From Bacteroidota bacterium (lineage in GTDB: Bacteria > Bacteroidota > Bacteroidia > Palsa-948), in the NCBI GenBank assembly GCA_016195025.1, contig JACQAL010000038.1:1-64000 (forward strand): 64,000 nucleotides of DNA, read 5' to 3'. This document shows, in pieces, positions 52,443-61,467 of this stretch. Numbering within the stretch: position 1 is the stretch's first letter; every line of letters starts with the position of its first letter. The notes beneath the pieces were generated by a model that searched no databases, was not told where the DNA came from, and saw nothing but the letters and a program-made list of their open reading frames with translations. The position numbers were made by a program, and so were the translations under genes.

Positions 52443-52476
52443 TTTGTCATTTGTTTTACCAAAGGTATTATTTTTG
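52443..52476 (+). promoter_or_regulatory. Promoter of the PD40 gene (TTTG -33, TATTTTTG -7)
   Basis: TTTG at 52443-52446, a 22-nt spacer, and TATTTTTG at 52469-52476, 37 nt before the start at 52514. Slightly longer spacing than the 19-21 usual for the Bacteroidota consensus. Confidence 0.5.
52460..52467 (-). promoter_or_regulatory. -7 box (TACCTTTG) facing pdxH
   Basis: On the minus strand TACCTTTG fits TAnnTTTG, 40 nt before the pdxH start at 52419 and one base from the opposite box. Confidence 0.45.
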
Positions 52477-52513
52477 CAAACAGCCGCACGATTCTAATAT
52501 GCGAATTGTACCA

Positions 52514-54121
52514 ATGAAACGAATACTGCAAATGATACGAATGGTTATTTTTTTCTGCTTTCTGCTGCTGCCTCCTGCAACTTGTTTTTCCCAGCCCATC
52601 ATTATTAAAGGCGACCCCGATTTAGCCAAAGATTATTTCGCCAAGCATAATTATCCTGCCGCCATAAAATGTTATTTGCTTCTACTGAAAAAAGAATCGG
52701 ATAATATAGAATACAATCATAAAATTGCGCAGTGTTATCTTCTTTCACACTCCATCAAAGCAAAAGCAATTCCGCATCTGGAACTTATCATCAAACAGGA
52801 AAAATTTCCGGATGATGTTTGGTTTGATTTGGGAAAAGCATATCATTATGCAAACCGTTTTGACGATGCCATCAACGCCTACAATAAATACAAATCAAAA
52901 ACAAAAGACAAAAAAGAAATTGAAACCATTGACCGCCTCATTGAGCAATGCCACAACGGAAAAGAATTAGTGAAGCGCCCGCTCAATGTTACGTTTCAGA
53001 ATTTAGGCAAGGAAGTAAACTCCGAGTATCCTGATTTTTATCCTATCATTTCGCCTGATGAAACCATGCTCTATTTCACTTCGCGCAGAAAATCTCCCAC
53101 CGCGCAGCAGCCCGAGTTTGACGGCTTCTATCCTTCCGATATTTTTTCGGTGGAAATAAAAAACGGAAAGCCCGCAAAGGTTCAGCCCGTTGCTGCCGTG
53201 AATACAAACCTCGATGAGCAGGTGGTGGATGTTTCTGCCGATGGAACCATTATGCTTTTTTACATTGACCACATAGAAGTGTTTGGCGATATTTGGATTG
53301 CCAGGCGGCTGAACAATAAAATGCAATGGCTCAAACCCGAGCGGCTTCCCGAAAATATAAATGCAGGACTCGAAACTTCCGCTTCCATCTGGAAAAATCC
53401 GTTAACCGAAGAAGAAGTGCTGCTTGTTGCAAGCAGCCGCCCGGGAACTTCCGATAATCCCAATTACGGAGAAACCGACATATATATATGTAGAAAACTT
53501 CCGAACGGGCAATGGAGCGAATTAAAAAATCTCGGGCCCAACATCAACACTAAATACAAGGAAGAGTTTCCGCATTTTTCAGAAGATGGAAAAACCATTT
53601 ATTTCGCTTCGCAGGGGCATTCGAGCATGGGCGGTTTTGATATTTTCAAATCGGTATGGGATGAAGTGAATCAAACATGGAGCGCTCCGAAAAACCTCGG
53701 CTATCCCATCAACACTGCCGATGACGACCTCAGCATCAGTTTCACTTCGGGCGGAAGAATTGCCTACCTCTCCGCCATGCGCGAAGGCGGGCTGGGCGAT
53801 TTGGATATTTACCGCGTGATTCTCGAAGATGTGGAAGGAAAAGAAACTGTTTACAGGGGATACATTCAAAGCACTGACTCGCTGACGAAAATTAAAAAGG
53901 CAAAAGTTGAAATCATCAACAAGAAAACAAATGAACAACAGGGAATTTATTCTCCCGATGCGAACAGCGGATACTATGTTATAGCTCTTCCCCCGGGAAA
54001 ATGGACTATGAAAGTGGAAGCCGAGGGCTACCAGCCCTACTCTGAGGATATAAATATCTTTGACGAAGTTTTGAAATTCAGTCCGGAGGTGACAAAAAAT
54101 ATCAAACTGAAAAAACAATAG
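52514..54121 (+). CDS. TPR/PD40/carboxypeptidase-regulatory-domain protein (PorE-like, no OmpA domain)
   Basis: 535 residues. The start at 52514 gives a signal peptide (ends TCFSQ); the frame is open further upstream without similarity. Residues about 25-140 are TPR-like ([33 protein letters not shown]). PD40 propeller blades follow ([33 protein letters not shown]). The last 90 residues are a carboxypeptidase-regulatory-like beta domain ([20 protein letters not shown]). The order resembles PorE of type IX secretion, but the C-terminal OmpA peptidoglycan-binding domain is missing. The stop overlaps the next start (TAGTG). Confidence 0.82.
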   Translation: MKRILQMIRMVIFFCFLLLPPATCFSQPIIIKGDPDLAKDYFAKHNYPAAIKCYLLLLKKESDNIEYNHKIAQCYLLSHSIKAKAIPHLELIIKQEKFPDDVWFDLGKAYHYANRFDDAINAYNKYKSKTKDKKEIETIDRLIEQCHNGKELVKRPLNVTFQNLGKEVNSEYPDFYPIISPDETMLYFTSRRKSPTAQQPEFDGFYPSDIFSVEIKNGKPAKVQPVAAVNTNLDEQVVDVSADGTIMLFYIDHIEVFGDIWIARRLNNKMQWLKPERLPENINAGLETSASIWKNPLTEEEVLLVASSRPGTSDNPNYGETDIYICRKLPNGQWSELKNLGPNINTKYKEEFPHFSEDGKTIYFASQGHSSMGGFDIFKSVWDEVNQTWSAPKNLGYPINTADDDLSISFTSGGRIAYLSAMREGGLGDLDIYRVILEDVEGKETVYRGYIQSTDSLTKIKKAKVEIINKKTNEQQGIYSPDANSGYYVIALPPGKWTMKVEAEGYQPYSEDINIFDEVLKFSPEVTKNIKLKKQ

Positions 54122-55134
54122 TGAAGAAAGAAAAAGTTCTCATCACAGGTGCTGCCGGATTTCTCGGCTCGCATCTCTGCGACAGATTTATTAAGGAAGG
54201 TTTTCATGTTATCGGCATGGATAATTTTATTACCGGTGACCGGAAAAATATTGCACATCTGCTCCCCTCTCCTTTGGGAGAGGGGTTGGGCGTGAGGTCT
54301 TTTCAGTTTATTGAACACGATTTAACCAAACATATTTCCATTGAAGGAGAAATAAAATACATTCTTCATTTTGCTTCTCCCGCTTCTCCGATAGATTATT
54401 TAAAAATTCCGATTCAAACATTAAAAGTAAGTTCGCTCGGTACGCATAATTGTCTCGGACTTGCCAAAAATAAAAACGCGCGTATTCTTATCGCTTCCAC
54501 TTCTGAAGTGTATGGCGATCCGCTGGTTCATCCGCAAACAGAAGATTACTGGGGAAATGTAAATCCAATCGGCCCGCGCGGATGTTACGATGAAGCAAAA
54601 CGTTTTGCCGAAGCCATCACGATGGCATATCACACCTATCATAAAGTAGAAACCCGCATCGTCAGAATTTTTAATACGTATGGTCCGAAAATGCGTTTGA
54701 ATGACGGAAGAGTTCTTCCTGCTTTTATCGGACAAGCATTACGCGGAGAAGATTTAACTGTGTTCGGAGATGGAAGCCAGACGCGTTCGTTTTGTTATGT
54801 TGACGATTTGGTGGAAGGGATTTATCGTTTGCTGCTGAGTGATTATTCTCTTCCGGTAAATATTGGCAATCCCAATGAAATCACTATTAAAGAATTCGGA
54901 GAAGAAATAATTAAGTTGACAGGAACAAAACAAAAAATGATTTACAAAGACTTGCCGCAAGATGATCCGAAACAGCGCCAGCCGGATATTTCTCTCGCAA
55001 AAAAACTTTTAGGATGGGAACCAAAAGTAAATCGTGCGGAAGGATTGAAAATTACCTACGCATATTTTAAATCGCTCACCAAAGACGAACTTACAAAAGT
55101 GGAACACAAGAATTTTGAGAAGTACGTGAAGTGA
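54121..55134 (+). CDS. UDP-glucuronate decarboxylase-like NAD-dependent epimerase
   Basis: 337 residues from a GTG at 54121. The Rossmann motif [10 protein letters not shown] (about 9-18), the Tyr-Lys pair in [12 protein letters not shown], the active-site serine region [10 protein letters not shown], and [11 protein letters not shown] match the UXS (UDP-glucuronate to UDP-xylose) group, though other 4,6-dehydratase/epimerase roles are possible. A repeat inserts [14 protein letters not shown] at about residues 47-60. It leads the nucleotide-sugar operon. Confidence 0.87.
   Translation: MKKEKVLITGAAGFLGSHLCDRFIKEGFHVIGMDNFITGDRKNIAHLLPSPLGEGLGVRSFQFIEHDLTKHISIEGEIKYILHFASPASPIDYLKIPIQTLKVSSLGTHNCLGLAKNKNARILIASTSEVYGDPLVHPQTEDYWGNVNPIGPRGCYDEAKRFAEAITMAYHTYHKVETRIVRIFNTYGPKMRLNDGRVLPAFIGQALRGEDLTVFGDGSQTRSFCYVDDLVEGIYRLLLSDYSLPVNIGNPNEITIKEFGEEIIKLTGTKQKMIYKDLPQDDPKQRQPDISLAKKLLGWEPKVNRAEGLKITYAYFKSLTKDELTKVEHKNFEKYVK
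54264..54299. repeat. GC-rich palindromic element in the UXS-type gene
   Basis: CCCCTCTCC (54264-54272) pairs with GGAGAGGGG (54277-54285), followed by ttgggcgtgagg. Nearly identical to 17026-17060 in ggt. Confidence 0.8.
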
Positions 55135-55167
55135 TTTCTCTGCGCTCTCTGCGTCTCTGCGAGAAAT
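55134..55167. repeat. ctctctgcg tandem words between the UXS-type gene and acyP
   Basis: ATTTCTC (55134-55140) and GAGAAAT (55161-55167) bracket about three ctctctgcg-like words. It fills most of the gap. Confidence 0.65.
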
Positions 55168-55174
55168 ATTTCTG

Positions 55175-55444
55175 ATGAAACATTACAATATAATAGTCAC
55201 CGGAAAAGTTCAGGGAGTTTTTTTCCGCCAATCCGCTATGGAAATTGCAAATCAATCAGGCGTGAAAGGATTTGTGCGCAATGAACCGAACGGAAATGTT
55301 TTCATCGAAGCCGAAGGAGAAGAAGAACAACTGAAAAAATTAATTGACTGGTGCAAAAAAGGACCGACACGTGCAATTGTTTCAGAAGTTAAAATCTCAG
55401 AAAGTGAATTAAAAAACTTTTCATCCTTTGAAATCAGAAGATAA
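55175..55444 (+). CDS. acyP: Acylphosphatase
   Basis: 89 residues. It hydrolyses acylphosphates. GKVQGVFFRQ holds the catalytic Arg, and GFVRNEPNGNVFIEAEG the catalytic Asn. It overlaps thpR by 17 nt. Confidence 0.93.
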   Translation: MKHYNIIVTGKVQGVFFRQSAMEIANQSGVKGFVRNEPNGNVFIEAEGEEEQLKKLIDWCKKGPTRAIVSEVKISESELKNFSSFEIRR

Positions 55445-55994
55445 GAGCAGAAGAATATTTTTGGCGGTTCCTGTTCCTGCTGAAATAATTTCTTTGCAGG
55501 ATAAACTTCGCGGGAAAAATTCTCATCTGAAAAAAATAAAATGGATGAGAAATCAAAATATTCATCTCACCATTTATTTTATCGGAAACATTCCTGCCGA
55601 AGAAGTTGAAGATGTAATCGAATTAATTCTTCCCGTCATTACCGAGCAAATAGAATTCACGTTGAAATTTGATTCGCTTTTCTTCGCTCCTTCGCATAAA
55701 CCGGAAATGCTCTGGGTGAAATTTCATAAGCATGAATTATTTTCTTTCTTCTCTGAAAATATTCATAACGCATTAAGTAAATATCTTCCGGAAAATAAAT
55801 TTTTCCGAAAAGATCCGGTTCCTCATATAACTCTTGCGAGATTTCGCTCCATGAAAAATTATTCTGATATAAACCTCGTAAGTTTTGAAAGCCTTCGGGG
55901 TTTGGAAATAAAAATAAATTCCTGCGAACTTTGGGAAACAATTAAAGTTGAAGGAAGAAGCGATTACCGTTCGGTGATGAAATTCTCTTTCTGA
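55428..55994 (+). CDS. thpR: RNA 2',3'-cyclic phosphodiesterase (LigT/ThpR)
   Basis: 188 residues from a TTG at 55428, inside acyP; no nearby ATG fits before the conserved RRIFLAVPVP. Both HxTx catalytic motifs are present, NIHLTIYFIG and VPHITLARF. The family opens 2',3'-cyclic phosphates; its cellular substrate is unclear. Confidence 0.88.
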   Translation: MKSEDKSRRIFLAVPVPAEIISLQDKLRGKNSHLKKIKWMRNQNIHLTIYFIGNIPAEEVEDVIELILPVITEQIEFTLKFDSLFFAPSHKPEMLWVKFHKHELFSFFSENIHNALSKYLPENKFFRKDPVPHITLARFRSMKNYSDINLVSFESLRGLEIKINSCELWETIKVEGRSDYRSVMKFSF

Positions 55995-56034
55995 ATTTGT
56001 CAGTTCGAGAGTAGCCGAGAACTATCAAAGTTTC

Positions 56035-56042
56035 TATCTTTG
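56035..56042 (+). promoter_or_regulatory. -7 box (TATCTTTG) at the start of the WbpD-B-A-like run
   Basis: A perfect TAnnTTTG match 13 nt before the ATG at 56055; no good -33 box at normal spacing. Confidence 0.45.
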
Positions 56043-56054
56043 ACCTCTTTAATT

Positions 56055-56624
56055 ATGGACTATTACGCTCATCCAACCGCAGTCATAGACGAGGGCTGCA
56101 CAATCGGCAAGGGAACAAAAATCTGGCACTTCGTTCACATTATGCCTAATTGTGTGATTGGAGAAAATAATATTATTGGTCAGAACTGTGTTGTGTTCCC
56201 TGATGTAGTGCTTGGAAAAAATGTGAAAGTGCAGAACAATGTTTCTATTTACACAGGTGTTACTTGCGGAGATGATGTTTTCCTCGGACCTTCAATGGTT
56301 TTTACAAACGTTACAAATCCCCGCAGCGCTGTGGTAAGAAGAGGGCAATATGAAAAAACTTACGTTGGGAAAGGCGCAAGCATTGGTGCGAATGCAACGA
56401 TAGTTTGCGGAAATGACATAGGAGAATTTGCTTTCATTGGCGCTGGCTCAGTTGTTACAAAAAATATTCCGGCATATTCTTTATGGGTTGGAAATCCTGC
56501 AAAGCAAATTGGCTGGATGAGTGAATACGGTCATCGTTTGAATTTCAAAAAAGGTGTTGCTGTTTGTCCGGAATCAAAAGATAAATATAAACTTGTACAG
56601 GGTAAGGTTATAAAAACAAAATGA
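56055..56624 (+). CDS. Left-handed beta-helix acetyltransferase (WbpD-like)
   Basis: 189 residues of hexapeptide repeats ([20 protein letters not shown] seen in part). It resembles WbpD, which N-acetylates a UDP-3-amino sugar glucuronate in the UDP-2,3-diacetamido pathway. The next two genes resemble WbpB and WbpA of the same route. The 3-aminotransferase (WbpE-type) is not in the window. The stop overlaps the next start (ATGA). Confidence 0.82.
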   Translation: MDYYAHPTAVIDEGCTIGKGTKIWHFVHIMPNCVIGENNIIGQNCVVFPDVVLGKNVKVQNNVSIYTGVTCGDDVFLGPSMVFTNVTNPRSAVVRRGQYEKTYVGKGASIGANATIVCGNDIGEFAFIGAGSVVTKNIPAYSLWVGNPAKQIGWMSEYGHRLNFKKGVAVCPESKDKYKLVQGKVIKTK

Positions 56625-57667
56625 AAATAAAATTTGGAATAGTCGGCTGCGGACATATTGGCAAACGCCATGCTGAAATGGTTTCGCGCCATCCCGAAGC
56701 AGAACTGGTTGCTCTCTGCGATATTCTTCCGAAAGAAAAATTATCGCTTGAAAAATTTTCTGCTCCGTTTTATTCTTCTATAGATGAAATGCTCGCGGAT
56801 GCTGAGCGGAGTCGAAGCATTGAAGTAGTGAATATCTGCACGCCAAACGGATTGCATGCTGCTCTTTCCGTCAAAGCGCTTGAAGCAAAAAAACACGTGG
56901 TGTGTGAAAAACCGATGGCGCTTTCAAAAGCAGATTGTGAAAACATGATTCACAAATCCATGCAGGTGCAGAAAAATATTTTTGTGGTGAAGCAAAATCG
57001 TTATTCACCGCCTTCCGCCTGGATAAAAGAATTGATTGACAAAAAAAATCTCGGGGATATTTATTTGGTGCAGTTGAATTGTTACTGGAACCGCGATGAG
57101 CGCTATTATAAAAAAGGAAGTTGGAAAGGAACAAAAGAATTTGATGGCGGAGTTCTCTTTACTCAGTTCTCACATTTCATAGATATTATGTACTGGCTTT
57201 TCGGAGATATAAAAGATATTCAGGCGAAGTTCAAAAACTTCAATCATAAATCAACAACAGAGTTTGATGATGACAGCGGATTGGTAAGCTTTAATTTTCT
57301 AAATGGCGGAATGGGCTGCATTCAGTATTCAACTTCGGTGTGGGATAAAAATATGGAGAGCAGCATTGCCGTGATTGGAAGCAAAGGCACGGTGAAAATT
57401 GGCGGGCAGTATATGGACAAAGTTGAATATTGCCACATTGAAAATTATTCTATGCCGAATTTGGCTGAGACAAATCCTGCGAATGATTACGGTGGATACA
57501 AAGGTTCTGCAAATAATCATCCATTGATGATTCAAAATGTAATCGATACGTTGAAAGGAAGAAATACCATCACTGCCAACGCGCTCGAAGGAATGAAAGT
57601 GGTAGAGATAATTGAAAAGATATATTCTTTAAAACCTGCTTATGAGCATTTACAAAAAACTTTCTAA
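56621..57667 (+). CDS. Gfo/Idh/MocA oxidoreductase (WbpB-like)
   Basis: 348 residues. [15 protein letters not shown] binds NAD, and [11 protein letters not shown] is the EKP motif. WbpB-type enzymes oxidise C3 of UDP-GlcNAcA. Residues 61-66 (AERSRS) are encoded by a gctgagcggagtcgaagc repeat, extending the loop before VVNICTPNG. It overlaps the next gene by 26 nt. Confidence 0.85.
   Translation: MKIKFGIVGCGHIGKRHAEMVSRHPEAELVALCDILPKEKLSLEKFSAPFYSSIDEMLADAERSRSIEVVNICTPNGLHAALSVKALEAKKHVVCEKPMALSKADCENMIHKSMQVQKNIFVVKQNRYSPPSAWIKELIDKKNLGDIYLVQLNCYWNRDERYYKKGSWKGTKEFDGGVLFTQFSHFIDIMYWLFGDIKDIQAKFKNFNHKSTTEFDDDSGLVSFNFLNGGMGCIQYSTSVWDKNMESSIAVIGSKGTVKIGGQYMDKVEYCHIENYSMPNLAETNPANDYGGYKGSANNHPLMIQNVIDTLKGRNTITANALEGMKVVEIIEKIYSLKPAYEHLQKTF
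56801..56818. repeat. gctgagcggagtcgaagc repeat in the WbpB-like gene
   Basis: Matches a common Bacteroidota dispersed word (cttcgac...gctcagc) seen also near 2385-2400. Encodes AERSRS in frame. Confidence 0.55.
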
Positions 57668-58937
57668 GAGAGAATCTAAACTCGCGGTCATCGGTCTCGG
57701 CTATGTGGGTCTTCCGATTGCGCTGGAGTTCGCGCGGAAAATTTCTGTGATTGGTTTTGACATCAATCAGAAAAGAATTGATTTGATGAAAAAGAAAATT
57801 GATCCGAGCAACGAGCTGGAGAAAAAAGATTTTGAGGGCTGCGATATTTCTTTCACCACTTCGCTGGATGAACTGCGCAAAGCAAATTTTTTAATCGTCA
57901 CCGTTCCCACTCCGATTGACGAGCACAATCTTCCCGATTTGAAACCGCTCATTGGTGCTTCCACATCTGTAGGAAAAGTTTTGAAGAAAGGAGATTATGT
58001 GGTGTACGAATCCACAGTTTACCCCGGCTGTACAGAGGAAGATTGCATTCCTGTTCTCGAACAACATTCGAAATTGAAATTCAAAAAAGATTTTAAAGTT
58101 GGTTATTCTCCTGAGCGAATTAATCCCGGAGATAAAAATCACACCATCACAAATGTGAAGAAAGTTGTTTCCGGCTGTGATGATGAATCGCTTGAGGAAG
58201 TTGCAAAAGTTTACGAGATGATTGTGAAAGCAGGAGTTCACCGCGCGCCAACAATCAAAGTTGCCGAAGCGGCAAAAATTATTGAGAACACGCAGCGCGA
58301 TCTAAACATTGCGCTGATGAATGAACTGAGTATCATCTTCAGCAAAATGGATATAAACACGTTTGATGTGCTCGAAGCCGCTGGAACAAAATGGAACTTT
58401 CTGAAATTTTATCCGGGACTTGTTGGCGGGCATTGCATCGGAGTGGATCCATATTATCTCACGCATAAAGCAGAATCGCTCGGCTATCACGCGCGCGTGA
58501 TCAATGCCGGCAGATATGTAAATGATTCCATGGGATTTTATGTGGCGAAAAATACGGTGAAGAAAATTATTTCTTCCGGAAAAGATATTTCAAAAGCAAA
58601 AGTTTTGGTGATGGGTGCTACGTTCAAAGAAGATGTCACAGACATTCGCAATTCAAAAGTTGCCGATGTTGTGAAAGAATTAAAGTCCTATTCCGTTCAG
58701 GTGGATGTTACCGACCCTCACGCTGATTCGGATGAACTCATGCACGAATATGGTTTTGGATTAGTGAAGATGAATGGAAAAAATTATGACGCGGTGATCG
58801 TGGCGGTGAATCATAAAGATTATTTGAAGCACGATGAAAAATATTTTAAATCCATTCTTACTTCGCAGGGAATTTTGGTTGACATAAAAGGAATCTACAG
58901 AGGGAAGATCAAAAATATTTCTTACTGGAGCCTATAA
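57642..58937 (+). CDS. Nucleotide-sugar dehydrogenase (WbpA/TviB type)
   Basis: 431 residues. The NAD motif LGYVGLPIALEFA is near 18-30 and the catalytic Cys is C265 in GLVGGHCIGVDPYY. STVYPGCTEEDC and the C-terminal half match WbpA/TviB UDP-N-acetylhexosamine 6-dehydrogenases. It makes the UDP-HexNAcA used by the WbpB/D-like enzymes. The next gene cluster is interrupted by a GxxExxY insertion 38 nt on. Confidence 0.88.
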   Translation: MSIYKKLSKRESKLAVIGLGYVGLPIALEFARKISVIGFDINQKRIDLMKKKIDPSNELEKKDFEGCDISFTTSLDELRKANFLIVTVPTPIDEHNLPDLKPLIGASTSVGKVLKKGDYVVYESTVYPGCTEEDCIPVLEQHSKLKFKKDFKVGYSPERINPGDKNHTITNVKKVVSGCDDESLEEVAKVYEMIVKAGVHRAPTIKVAEAAKIIENTQRDLNIALMNELSIIFSKMDINTFDVLEAAGTKWNFLKFYPGLVGGHCIGVDPYYLTHKAESLGYHARVINAGRYVNDSMGFYVAKNTVKKIISSGKDISKAKVLVMGATFKEDVTDIRNSKVADVVKELKSYSVQVDVTDPHADSDELMHEYGFGLVKMNGKNYDAVIVAVNHKDYLKHDEKYFKSILTSQGILVDIKGIYRGKIKNISYWSL

Positions 58938-58940
58938 CTC

Positions 58941-58974
58941 CTACTAAATACCAATAAAGTACCAATGTACTAAT
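58941..58974 (+). repeat. Left tactaat-family arm flanking the GxxExxY gene
   Basis: ctactaaataccaataaagt then accaatgtactaat aligns with the reverse complement of 59371-59403 at 28 of 33 positions with one gap. Confidence 0.85.
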
Positions 58975-58975
58975 C

Positions 58976-59368
58976 ATGGAGAAAAAACTTATTGATGATT
59001 TAGTATATCCCGAACTTAGTTTTGAAATTGTCGGTTGCGCATTTGAGGTTTACAATGAATTAGGATTCGGACATTCAGAAAAAGTTTATCAGAAAGCACT
59101 ATCTGTGTCTTTTAAGAATCACAAAATTAACTATAAAGAACAAGTTTATTTTCCTGTGAAATTTAAAAATGAATTAGTTGGCAAAGGGTTTTGTGACTTC
59201 ATTATAGATGAGAAAATAATTGTTGAATTAAAAAAAGAAGACAGGTTTTCCAAATCAAATATTGATCAGGTGAATCAGTATTTGAAATCAAGTAACCTTA
59301 AATTAGCACTGCTTATCAACTATACTTCTACAGGAGCAATTTTTAAACGATTAGTTAACATTAAGTAA
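58976..59368 (+). CDS. GxxExxY family protein
   Basis: 130 residues. GHSEKVY gives the GxxExxY motif near residue 32, in a helix before a PD-(D/E)XK-like core (DFIIDEKIIVELKKED near 76-91). The family is suspected to be nuclease-like, but its role is not established. It is placed between two capsule-sugar genes and bracketed within a few bases by inverted repeats of the tactaat family, so it looks inserted as a cassette. Confidence 0.87.
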   Translation: MEKKLIDDLVYPELSFEIVGCAFEVYNELGFGHSEKVYQKALSVSFKNHKINYKEQVYFPVKFKNELVGKGFCDFIIDEKIIVELKKEDRFSKSNIDQVNQYLKSSNLKLALLINYTSTGAIFKRLVNIK

Positions 59369-59370
59369 AG

Positions 59371-59404
59371 ATTAGTAAATTGGTATCAATTAGTATTTGG
59401 TAGA
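59371..59404 (-). repeat. Right tactaat-family arm flanking the GxxExxY gene
   Basis: attagtaaattggtatcaat then tagtatttggtaga, the inverted partner of 58941-58974, starts 3 nt after the GxxExxY stop. Confidence 0.85.
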
Positions 59405-59422
59405 AATAATAAAAACTGAAAA

Positions 59423-60487
59423 TTGAAAAAGATTTTAATTACAGGCGGAGCAGGATTTATCGGAAGCCATGTCGTTCGATTATTTGTAAATAAATATTCC
59501 GATTATAAAATTGTAAATCTCGATAAACTTACTTATGCTGGCAATCTTGAAAATCTTCGCGATGTTGAGAAGAAATCAAATTATGAATTTGTAAAAAGAG
59601 ATATTGTTGATGCAAATTTCATTCAAGAACTTTTTTCCAAAAATAATTTTGATGCTGTCATTCATCTCGCTGCCGAATCTCATGTGGACAGAAGTATAGC
59701 AACTCCGATTGAATTTGTAAATACAAATGTGATTGGCACAGTTACTCTCCTGAACACTGCAAAAAAATTCTGGCAATCTTCTTTAGAAAATATTCCGAAA
59801 AGAAAATTATTTTATCATGTGAGTACGGATGAGGTATACGGTTCGCTCGGAAAAAAAGGAAAGTTTAAAGAAACTACCTCCTATGATCCGCATAGTCCGT
59901 ATTCAGCAAGCAAAGCAAGCTCGGATCATTTTGTGAGAGCATATCACGATACGTATGGCTTGCCCGTAAAAATTTCTAATTGTTCGAACAATTATGGCTC
60001 GTATCATTTCCCTGAAAAATTAATTCCGCTGGCGATAAATAATATCAAGAATAATAAATCCGTTCCTGTTTATGGAAAAGGACAAAATGTTCGTGACTGG
60101 CTTTTTGTAGAAGACCACGCGCGCGCGATTGATGTCATTTTTCATAGGGGAAAAGTTGGAGATACTTACAACATAGGTGGAAACAATGAATGGAAAAATA
60201 TTGATTTGATAAAACTTCTTTGCAAAATAATGGATAAGAAACTCGGAAGAGAAAAAGGCGCGTCTGCAAAACTCATCACGTTTGTAAAAGACAGAGCCGG
60301 ACATGATTTACGTTACGCAATCAACTCCTCTAAACTTCAGCGCGAATTAAAATGGAAACCAAGTTTGAAATTTGAAGAAGGCCTTGAAAAAACTGTTGAC
60401 TGGTATTTGTCGAATGATGCGTGGTTGAAAAATGTAACGAGCGGTGATTATCAAAAATATTACGAGCAGCAATACATAAAGCGATAG
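59423..60487 (+). CDS. rfbB: dTDP-glucose 4,6-dehydratase
   Basis: 354 residues from a TTG at 59423 (no ATG fits before KKILITGGAGFIGSH). HVSTDEVYGSLG, YSASKASSDH, NNYGSYHFPEKLIPL and DRAGHDLRYAI are RmlB hallmarks. It makes dTDP-4-keto-6-deoxyglucose for deoxysugar synthesis. The rmlA, C and D genes are not seen here. The stop overlaps the next start (TAGTG). Confidence 0.93.
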   Translation: MKKILITGGAGFIGSHVVRLFVNKYSDYKIVNLDKLTYAGNLENLRDVEKKSNYEFVKRDIVDANFIQELFSKNNFDAVIHLAAESHVDRSIATPIEFVNTNVIGTVTLLNTAKKFWQSSLENIPKRKLFYHVSTDEVYGSLGKKGKFKETTSYDPHSPYSASKASSDHFVRAYHDTYGLPVKISNCSNNYGSYHFPEKLIPLAINNIKNNKSVPVYGKGQNVRDWLFVEDHARAIDVIFHRGKVGDTYNIGGNNEWKNIDLIKLLCKIMDKKLGREKGASAKLITFVKDRAGHDLRYAINSSKLQRELKWKPSLKFEEGLEKTVDWYLSNDAWLKNVTSGDYQKYYEQQYIKR

Positions 60488-61467
60488 TGTACGATTCACC
60501 TTTCCATACAAAAGATTTATCAAAACATTCTTTCCTTGTTACAGGAGGCGCAGGATTTATCGGCAGCAACATTGTTGAATATCTTTTAAAGTACAAGTCG
60601 AAAAAAGTTGTTGTGCTTGATAATCTTTCAACTGGCTTTGAAGAAAACATCAGGCAATATGGACATCTTTATAATTTCAAATTCATTCATGAAAATATCT
60701 GCGACTTGAACGAGTGCAGAAAAGCGTTTGAAGGAATTGATTTTGTTTTTCATCAGGCAGCGCTGGGTTCTGTTCCGCGTTCAATAGAAAATCCGATTGC
60801 AACGCATAATGCAAATGCCAGCGGATTTCTTTCCGTGCTGGTTGCGGCAAAAAATGCCGGAGTGAAAAGAATTGTTTATGCAAGTTCCTCTTCCGTGTAT
60901 GGCGACAGCACCGAATCTCCCAAGCACGAAGAAAAAATCGGCAAGCCGCTTTCTCCCTATGCGGTTTCAAAATTGGTGAATGAATTTTATGCGGATATTT
61001 TTTCCCGCACTTATAACATGGAAATCATCGGGCTGCGCTACTTCAATATTTTCGGGCCGAAACAAAACCCGAGAGGAGCATATGCTGCGGCAATCCCGTT
61101 GTTCATTGATGGCTTGATGAAGAATAAACCTGTTTTCATAAATGGTGACGGAGAACAATCACGCGATTTTACTTTTGTTGAGAATGCCGTGCAGGCAAAC
61201 ATCAAAGCAATGTTTTGTGAAAACAAATCTGCGCTCGGACAAGTGTTCAACATTGCACTGGGAGAAAAAATTTCTGTGAATGATTTATTCAACACGCTGA
61301 AAAAAATAACCGGCTCATCGTTAAATGCTACTTACCGCGAAGAGAGAAGGGGAGACGTAAAAAATTCCCTCGCAGATATTTCAAAAGCAAAATCTATTTT
61401 AGATTATTCTCCTTCTGTTTTTGTAGAGGAAGGATTGAGGCAAACTGTTGAATGGTTTCGTAAATGA
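60487..61467 (+). CDS. UDP-N-acetylglucosamine 4-epimerase-like (WbpP/TviC type)
   Basis: 326 residues from a GTG at 60487. TGGAGFIGSNIVEYLL, ALGSVPRSIENP, ASSSSVYGDS, YAVSKLVNEFYA and GPKQNPRGAYAAAIP are typical of WbpP/TviC-type SDR epimerases acting on UDP-HexNAc or its uronic acid. The exact sugar is uncertain. It overlaps the CpsB gene by 4 nt. Confidence 0.87.
   Translation: MYDSPFHTKDLSKHSFLVTGGAGFIGSNIVEYLLKYKSKKVVVLDNLSTGFEENIRQYGHLYNFKFIHENICDLNECRKAFEGIDFVFHQAALGSVPRSIENPIATHNANASGFLSVLVAAKNAGVKRIVYASSSSVYGDSTESPKHEEKIGKPLSPYAVSKLVNEFYADIFSRTYNMEIIGLRYFNIFGPKQNPRGAYAAAIPLFIDGLMKNKPVFINGDGEQSRDFTFVENAVQANIKAMFCENKSALGQVFNIALGEKISVNDLFNTLKKITGSSLNATYREERRGDVKNSLADISKAKSILDYSPSVFVEEGLRQTVEWFRK

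Noticed and set aside
53579-54118. 179-codon minus-strand frame inside the PD40 gene
   Set aside because: Antisense shadow; the plus-strand gene has clear domains.
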